Assembly (NCBI GenBank): GCA_017461665.1
Contig: JAFTXI010000024.1
Coordinates: forward strand, 62,001 to 126,000
Direction of reading: 5' to 3'
Length of the DNA stretch: 64,000 nucleotides
DNA from: Bacteroidales bacterium
GTDB taxonomy: Bacteria > Bacteroidota > Bacteroidia > Bacteroidales > F082
The position numbers and the translations under genes were made by a program. This document shows, one piece after another, positions 63,802 to 64,000 of the stretch (positions within the stretch are counted from its first letter, which is position 1; each line of letters begins with the position of its first letter). The notes below the pieces were generated by a model. That model searched no databases. It was given only the letters and a program-made list of their open reading frames with translations, and was not told where the DNA came from.

Positions 63802-64000
63802 TTAGTTTCCTGGATATTTCCGTCTGTACAATTCATGGATATAGTCAATTTCCATGTCAGTGTATGCAAAAGGCAATTTCTCAACGAAAGTACATCCGTT
63901 TTGAATCAATTGATTGCGTACATTGGTTACATCCTTGGTCAATATAGCCACCTTCTCACAAGCTATACGAAATCCCTCTTCACTATATATACGGTATTTC
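63802..64000 (-). CDS. C-terminal end of an unrecognised protein, cut by the window edge
   Basis: An open frame from the right edge to a stop at 63802-63804 gives about 65 residues with KVAILTKDVTNVRNQLIQNG and DYIHELYRRKYPGN. It belongs to the polysaccharide locus by position. No family is recognised; a glycosyltransferase is possible. Confidence 0.45.
   Translation of the reverse strand, partial: KYRIYSEEGFRIACEKVAILTKDVTNVRNQLIQNGCTFVEKLPFAYTDMEIDYIHELYRRKYPGN

Overview
The window looks like a chromosomal segment of a low-GC Bacteroidota, most likely Bacteroidales. The signs are: two large secreted proteins ending in type IX secretion (T9SS) type A sorting domains; promoters of the Bacteroidota type (TTG, about 19 bases, then TAnnTTTG) before tRNAs and mRNAs; family-specific genes (DUF4175, DUF4292, a one-cysteine DksA-like protein, an EF-G2-type factor, a RemB/Wzi-like outer-membrane barrel); and a Bacteroidota-type insertion in AtpD. 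No species can be named from sequence alone.

Layout. 1-17 kb (minus strand): a flippase cut by the window edge, a T9SS subtilisin, a very large orphan sensor kinase, then the operon DUF4175-ybeY-mnmG-methyltransferase. Two near-perfect parS-like palindromes bracket mnmG, and a short terminator-ended RNA precedes the operon. A TPR/HTH membrane regulator closes this block. 17-31 kb (plus strand): glnS, tRNA-Thr, a hemerythrin/LuxR pair, ileS-dksA-like-lspA-atpD, and TPR-DUF4292-EnvC with a 44-residue lipoprotein. 30.7-35.4 kb (minus): a decayed AAA ATPase, then nucleotide-sugar genes (ugd, a WlbA-like dehydrogenase, a WbpD-like acetyltransferase) and nagB. 35.5-43.2 kb: tsaB, a gingipain-type adhesin, a ROK kinase, tRNA-Gln and rnr, followed by the stump of a tyrosine recombinase. 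43.5-47.1 kb (minus): an EF-G2-type factor, a PfkB kinase and tRNA-Asn. 47.2-64 kb (minus): a surface polysaccharide locus with a GNAT-like protein, an initiating sugar transferase, an O-antigen ligase/polymerase, a RemB/Wzi-like barrel, a WbpM-type dehydratase, manC, an AAA ATPase, a mutarotase, a nucleotidyltransferase-GHMP kinase fusion, an aminotransferase, three tandem RhuM paralogues, a WbuC-like cupin, a WecA-like transferase and an epimerase. It runs off the right edge.

How the genes work together. The sugar dehydrogenases, aminotransferase, acetyltransferase, ManC and dehydratase would make nucleotide sugars. Two different initiating phosphoglycosyl transferases, a flippase and a ligase/polymerase would assemble surface glycan, and the barrel may act in its surface display. 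The T9SS cargo proteins are probably carried by a secretion system encoded elsewhere.

The most unusual pattern is a network of short tandem arrays with 7-, 8-, 10- or 24-base periods. They lie over or next to start and stop codons of many genes and also inside coding sequences (tsaB, manC, the adhesin, the start of the WbpD-like gene). Next in interest are the mosaic RhuM triplet, the kinase-nucleotidyltransferase cassette, the parS pair and the leader/small RNA.
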